A stretch of 41,903 bases of DNA, from assembly GCA_002350765.1 (NCBI GenBank), contig DEFK01000002.1:1-41903 (forward strand), in the 5' to 3' direction. The translations under genes were made by a program, and so were the position numbers. The notes beneath the pieces were generated by a model that was given only the letters and a program-made list of their open reading frames with translations, was not told the origin of the DNA and did no database searches. The stretch comes from Ruminococcaceae bacterium UBA2854 (GTDB lineage Bacteria > Bacillota > Clostridia > Oscillospirales > Acutalibacteraceae). Positions 39,247 through 41,903 of the stretch are shown here, piece by piece; the first letter of the stretch is position 1; each line of letters starts with the position of its first letter.

Positions 39247-39995
39247 TACGGTTTATAACCTTTTTTAACAGCGATATCCTCGAGCTCTTTAAGCTGAGCG
39301 GGATCGTTGGCGCCTAAAACCGTGTCGGGGCTTTTAGCAGTATAAGCGCCGATTTTTTCATTTTTCTCTAAAAGAAGTTTAAGCGCGTCGGGAAGATAGT
39401 ATTCCTTGGCGTTGTTATCGGATTTAATCTCGTCTAATACGGAGAGCAGCTTTTCCGTGTCGAACCAGAACCCGCCCGAGTTAACCTCGTTAATAGCGGC
39501 GGTTTTCTCGTCAGCGTCCTTCTGCTCAACGATAGAGGAGAGGTTTCCGTTTTCGTCGCGGACAATTCGTCCGTAGCCCGTCGGGTCGTCAACTTTGGCG
39601 GAAATAACGGTAGCCGCGTTGTTCTCTTTCTCGTGGAACTCGTAGGAGCTTTTAATAGTCTCGCTGTCCATAAACGGAGCGTCGCCGTTTAAGATAACCA
39701 CGCTGCCCTTGTTGGCTTTAAGAAAATCCTTAGCCTGCATTACGGCGTGGCCCGTTCCGAGTCTTTCGGCCTGGTAAGCGGTTTCGACTACGAAATCAAG
39801 CGAGCTTAAAAACTCGTCCATATATTCTTTTCCGAAACCTTTAATTACGCAGATATCGTTAACCCCTGCTTTTCTGACCGAGTTTAAAACCCACTCGAGC
39901 ATCGGATGCGATAAAACTTCGGCTAACGGCTTCGGCTTATTCATCTTCATTCTTTTACCCTCGCCGCCCGCGAGGATCACGGCGCATTTGTTCAT
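39246..39995 (-). CDS. GlmU-like nucleotidyltransferase (N-terminal half only)
   Basis: This 249-aa protein has the uridylyltransferase domain of GlmU: LAGGEGKRMKMNKPKPL (nucleotide loop), LGTGHAVMQAK, LNGDAPF, EVNSGGFWFD. It should make UDP-N-acetylglucosamine from GlcNAc-1-phosphate and UTP. The left-handed beta-helix acetyltransferase domain (another ~200 residues) is missing and does not occur next to it. The start at 39995 follows GGGGT; an upstream in-frame ATG at 40013 has no ribosome site. The place next to prs/pth/mfd is the usual place of glmU. Confidence 0.85.
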   Translation of the reverse strand: MNKCAVILAGGEGKRMKMNKPKPLAEVLSHPMLEWVLNSVRKAGVNDICVIKGFGKEYMDEFLSSLDFVVETAYQAERLGTGHAVMQAKDFLKANKGSVVILNGDAPFMDSETIKSSYEFHEKENNAATVISAKVDDPTGYGRIVRDENGNLSSIVEQKDADEKTAAINEVNSGGFWFDTEKLLSVLDEIKSDNNAKEYYLPDALKLLLEKNEKIGAYTAKSPDTVLGANDPAQLKELEDIAVKKGYKP

Positions 39996-40182
39996 AGTCA
40001 GAATACCCCACATTCATAAATATACACTTTAATTATCTCACAGATTATTAATTTTTCAACCCTAAAATGTAAAAAAATTATATTTTATTTGTTTTATACA
40101 TAATATTTGGAAAAAAATATCAACATTTATTGCAAATTTTTTCTTTTTTTTCCTTTTTGATATTCCAATTTCGTAATTGTTT

Positions 40183-40191
40183 TGTTATAAT
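40183..40191 (+). promoter_or_regulatory. Extended -10 promoter of ppdK
   Basis: TGTTATAAT (40183-40191) is an extended -10. No good -35 lies 17 bp away (TTCCAA at 40163). The 40014-40266 space is AT-rich and holds no gene. Confidence 0.65.
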
Positions 40192-40214
40192 GTATATTAA
40201 GACTGAAGAGTCGG

Positions 40215-40231
40215 TACAGCTATAAGCTGTA
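40215..40231 (+). other. Hairpin in the ppdK 5' untranslated region
   Basis: TACAGCT-ATA-AGCTGTA lies about 30 bases before the AGGAGGT ribosome site. It may stabilise the transcript. Confidence 0.45.
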
Positions 40232-40266
40232 TCAAAATAATTACTTGATTATTAGGAGGTAATCTT

Positions 40267-41903
40267 ATGGCAAACAAATGGGTTTATTTGTTTACTGAAG
40301 GTGACGCTTCAATGCGTGAACTTCTCGGCGGTAAAGGCGCTAACCTCGCCGAGATGACAAACTTAGGTCTTCCTGTTCCTCAGGGATTCACAATCTCTAC
40401 AGAGGCTTGTACTCAGTACTACGAGGACGGCAGACAGATTAACGACGAGATTATGGGCCAGATTATGGAACATATCGAGAAGATGGAAGGTATCACAGGT
40501 AAGAAATTCGGTGATAAGACTAATCCTCTCCTCGTTTCCGTACGTTCAGGCGCTCGTGCTTCAATGCCGGGTATGATGGATACTATCCTCAACCTCGGTC
40601 TTAATGAGGACGTTGTTGAGTATATGGCTGAGGCTTCGGGTAACGCTCGCTGGGCTTATGACTGCTACAGAAGATTTATCCAGATGTTCTCAGACGTTGT
40701 TATGGAAGTTGGTAAGAAGTACTTCGAGGAACTCATCGACAAGATGAAGGCTGAGAAGGGTGTAACTCAGGACGTTGACCTTACAGCTGAGGATCTTAAG
40801 ACTCTCGCTGAGCAGTTCAAGGCTGAGTATAAGGCTAAGATTGGCGAGGACTTCCCCTCCGATCCTAAGGTTCAGCTTATCGAGGCTGTTAAGGCTGTAT
40901 TCCGTTCATGGGACAACCCCCGCGCTAACGTTTACCGTCGTGACAACGATATTCCTTATTCATGGGGTACTGCTGTTAACGTACAGATGATGGCGTTCGG
41001 TAATATGGGTGATGATTGCGGTACAGGCGTTGCCTTTACACGTGACCCCGCTACAGGCGCTAAGGGCCTCTTCGGTGAGTTCCTTACAAACGCTCAGGGC
41101 GAAGACGTTGTTGCGGGTGTACGTACACCTATGCACATCAGCGAGATGGAGGAGAAATTCCCCGAGGCGTTCGCTCAGTTTACTGATGTTTGCCAGACTC
41201 TTGAGAATCACTATAGAGATATGCAGGATATGGAGTTCACAGTAGAGCACGGTAAGCTCTTTATGCTCCAGACACGTAACGGTAAGAGAACAGCTCAGGC
41301 TGCTCTTAAGATCGCTTGCGACCTCGTTGACGAGGGTATGAGAACAGAGGAAGAGGCTGTCGCTATGATCGATCCCCGTAACCTCGATACACTTCTCCAT
41401 CCCCAGTTCGACGCTGAGGCTATTAAGAAGGCTGAGCCTATCGGTAAGGCTTTAGGAGCTGCTCCCGGCGCTGCTTGCGGTAAGGTTGTATTTACTGCTG
41501 ACGACGCTAAAGAGTGGGCTGACAGAGGCGAGAAGGTTGTATTAGTTCGTTTAGAGACTTCTCCCGAGGATATCGAGGGTATGAAAGCCGCTCAGGGTAT
41601 CCTTACAGTTAGAGGCGGTATGACATCTCACGCTGCGGTTGTTGCTCGTGGAATGGGTTCATGCTGCGTATCAGGTTGCTCCGCAATCAATATGGACGAA
41701 GATAATAAAGTATTTACACTCGGCGGTAAGACATACCACGAGGGTGATGTAATTTCATTCGACGGTACTACAGGTAACATCTATGACGGCGCTATCCCGA
41801 CTGTTGACGCTAAGATCGCGGGCGAGTTCGGCCGTATCATGGATTGGGCTGATAAGTACAGAGTTCTTAAGGTAAGAACTAACGCTGATACTCCTGCTGA
41901 CGC
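40267..41903 (+). CDS. ppdK: Pyruvate, phosphate dikinase (3' part outside the window)
   Basis: PPDK interconverts pyruvate + ATP + Pi and PEP + AMP + PPi; in anaerobes it often acts glycolytically to save energy. About 545 codons are present from ATG 40267 (after AGGAGGT). The ATP-grasp domain has KGANLAEMTNLGLPVPQGF, SVRSGARASMPGMMDT, WGTAVNVQMMAFGNMG and GTGVAFTRDPATG. The swivelling phosphohistidine domain has RGGMTSHAAVVARGMG with its catalytic His. The PEP/pyruvate barrel begins just before the window end. A very regular codon use (GCT, GGT, CTC) suggests high expression. Confidence 0.96.
   Translation, partial: MANKWVYLFTEGDASMRELLGGKGANLAEMTNLGLPVPQGFTISTEACTQYYEDGRQINDEIMGQIMEHIEKMEGITGKKFGDKTNPLLVSVRSGARASMPGMMDTILNLGLNEDVVEYMAEASGNARWAYDCYRRFIQMFSDVVMEVGKKYFEELIDKMKAEKGVTQDVDLTAEDLKTLAEQFKAEYKAKIGEDFPSDPKVQLIEAVKAVFRSWDNPRANVYRRDNDIPYSWGTAVNVQMMAFGNMGDDCGTGVAFTRDPATGAKGLFGEFLTNAQGEDVVAGVRTPMHISEMEEKFPEAFAQFTDVCQTLENHYRDMQDMEFTVEHGKLFMLQTRNGKRTAQAALKIACDLVDEGMRTEEEAVAMIDPRNLDTLLHPQFDAEAIKKAEPIGKALGAAPGAACGKVVFTADDAKEWADRGEKVVLVRLETSPEDIEGMKAAQGILTVRGGMTSHAAVVARGMGSCCVSGCSAINMDEDNKVFTLGGKTYHEGDVISFDGTTGNIYDGAIPTVDAKIAGEFGRIMDWADKYRVLKVRTNADTPAD

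Noticed and set aside
40014..40266. Riboswitch before ppdK
   Set aside because: Only one small hairpin is visible and no known aptamer pattern.

Overview
The window looks like chromosomal DNA of an anaerobic Firmicute of class Clostridia, most likely a gut Oscillospirales/Ruminococcus-type organism. The grounds are strong AGGAGG-type ribosome binding sites, frequent TTG starts, Clostridia-like versions of UppP, YgiQ and FtsK, pyruvate phosphate dikinase, and the gene orders tepA/ftsK, rpsO/pnp and glmU/prs/pth/mfd. No species can be named from the sequence alone.

Layout. 1-10.7 kb holds a minus-strand CNNM/CorC membrane protein, then a plus-strand run: ClpP-like TepA, UppP, FtsK, a UPF0313 radical SAM protein (YgiQ), a ComEC-like metallo-hydrolase, TyrRS (own promoter) and an MscL with a zinc-ribbon tail. 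10.7-15.5 kb is mostly minus strand: pyk-aroK, a four-helix-bundle S23-type protein beside an unusual box/palindrome repeat array, htpG and a tRNA-Thr(CGT). 15.5-19.3 kb holds a small XRE regulator, an interspersed inverted repeat, then rpsO and pnp, both with structured leaders. 19.3-20.1 kb is a degraded patch: a 5'-truncated toxin-like fragment, its probable immunity gene and a small phage-type protein, ending at a strong terminator.

20.1-31.3 kb is the most unusual part. It is a compact, tightly overlapping plus-strand cluster derived from a PBSX/Mu-type phage: small and large terminase, portal, protease-scaffold, decoration protein, HK97-type capsid, connectors, a possible tube, LysM hub protein, gpD-, gpV-, gp25/W-, J- and I-like baseplate proteins and a tail fibre. 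Every gene is open. I see no integrase, repressor, replication, lysis, sheath or tape-measure gene, and the slot where the tape measure should lie holds only a 41-codon ORF. Codon style matches the flanking core genes and no att sites are visible. This fits a domesticated DNA-packaging particle (gene-transfer-agent-like or a minimal tailed particle) better than a recently decayed prophage, though that reading is inference.

31.4-40.0 kb returns to minus-strand core genes: an Asn-rich membrane protein, a PrsA-like lipoprotein, mfd, pth, prs, a small membrane protein and a GlmU-like uridylyltransferase lacking the acetyltransferase half. The last 1.6 kb is the start of ppdK, cut by the window edge.
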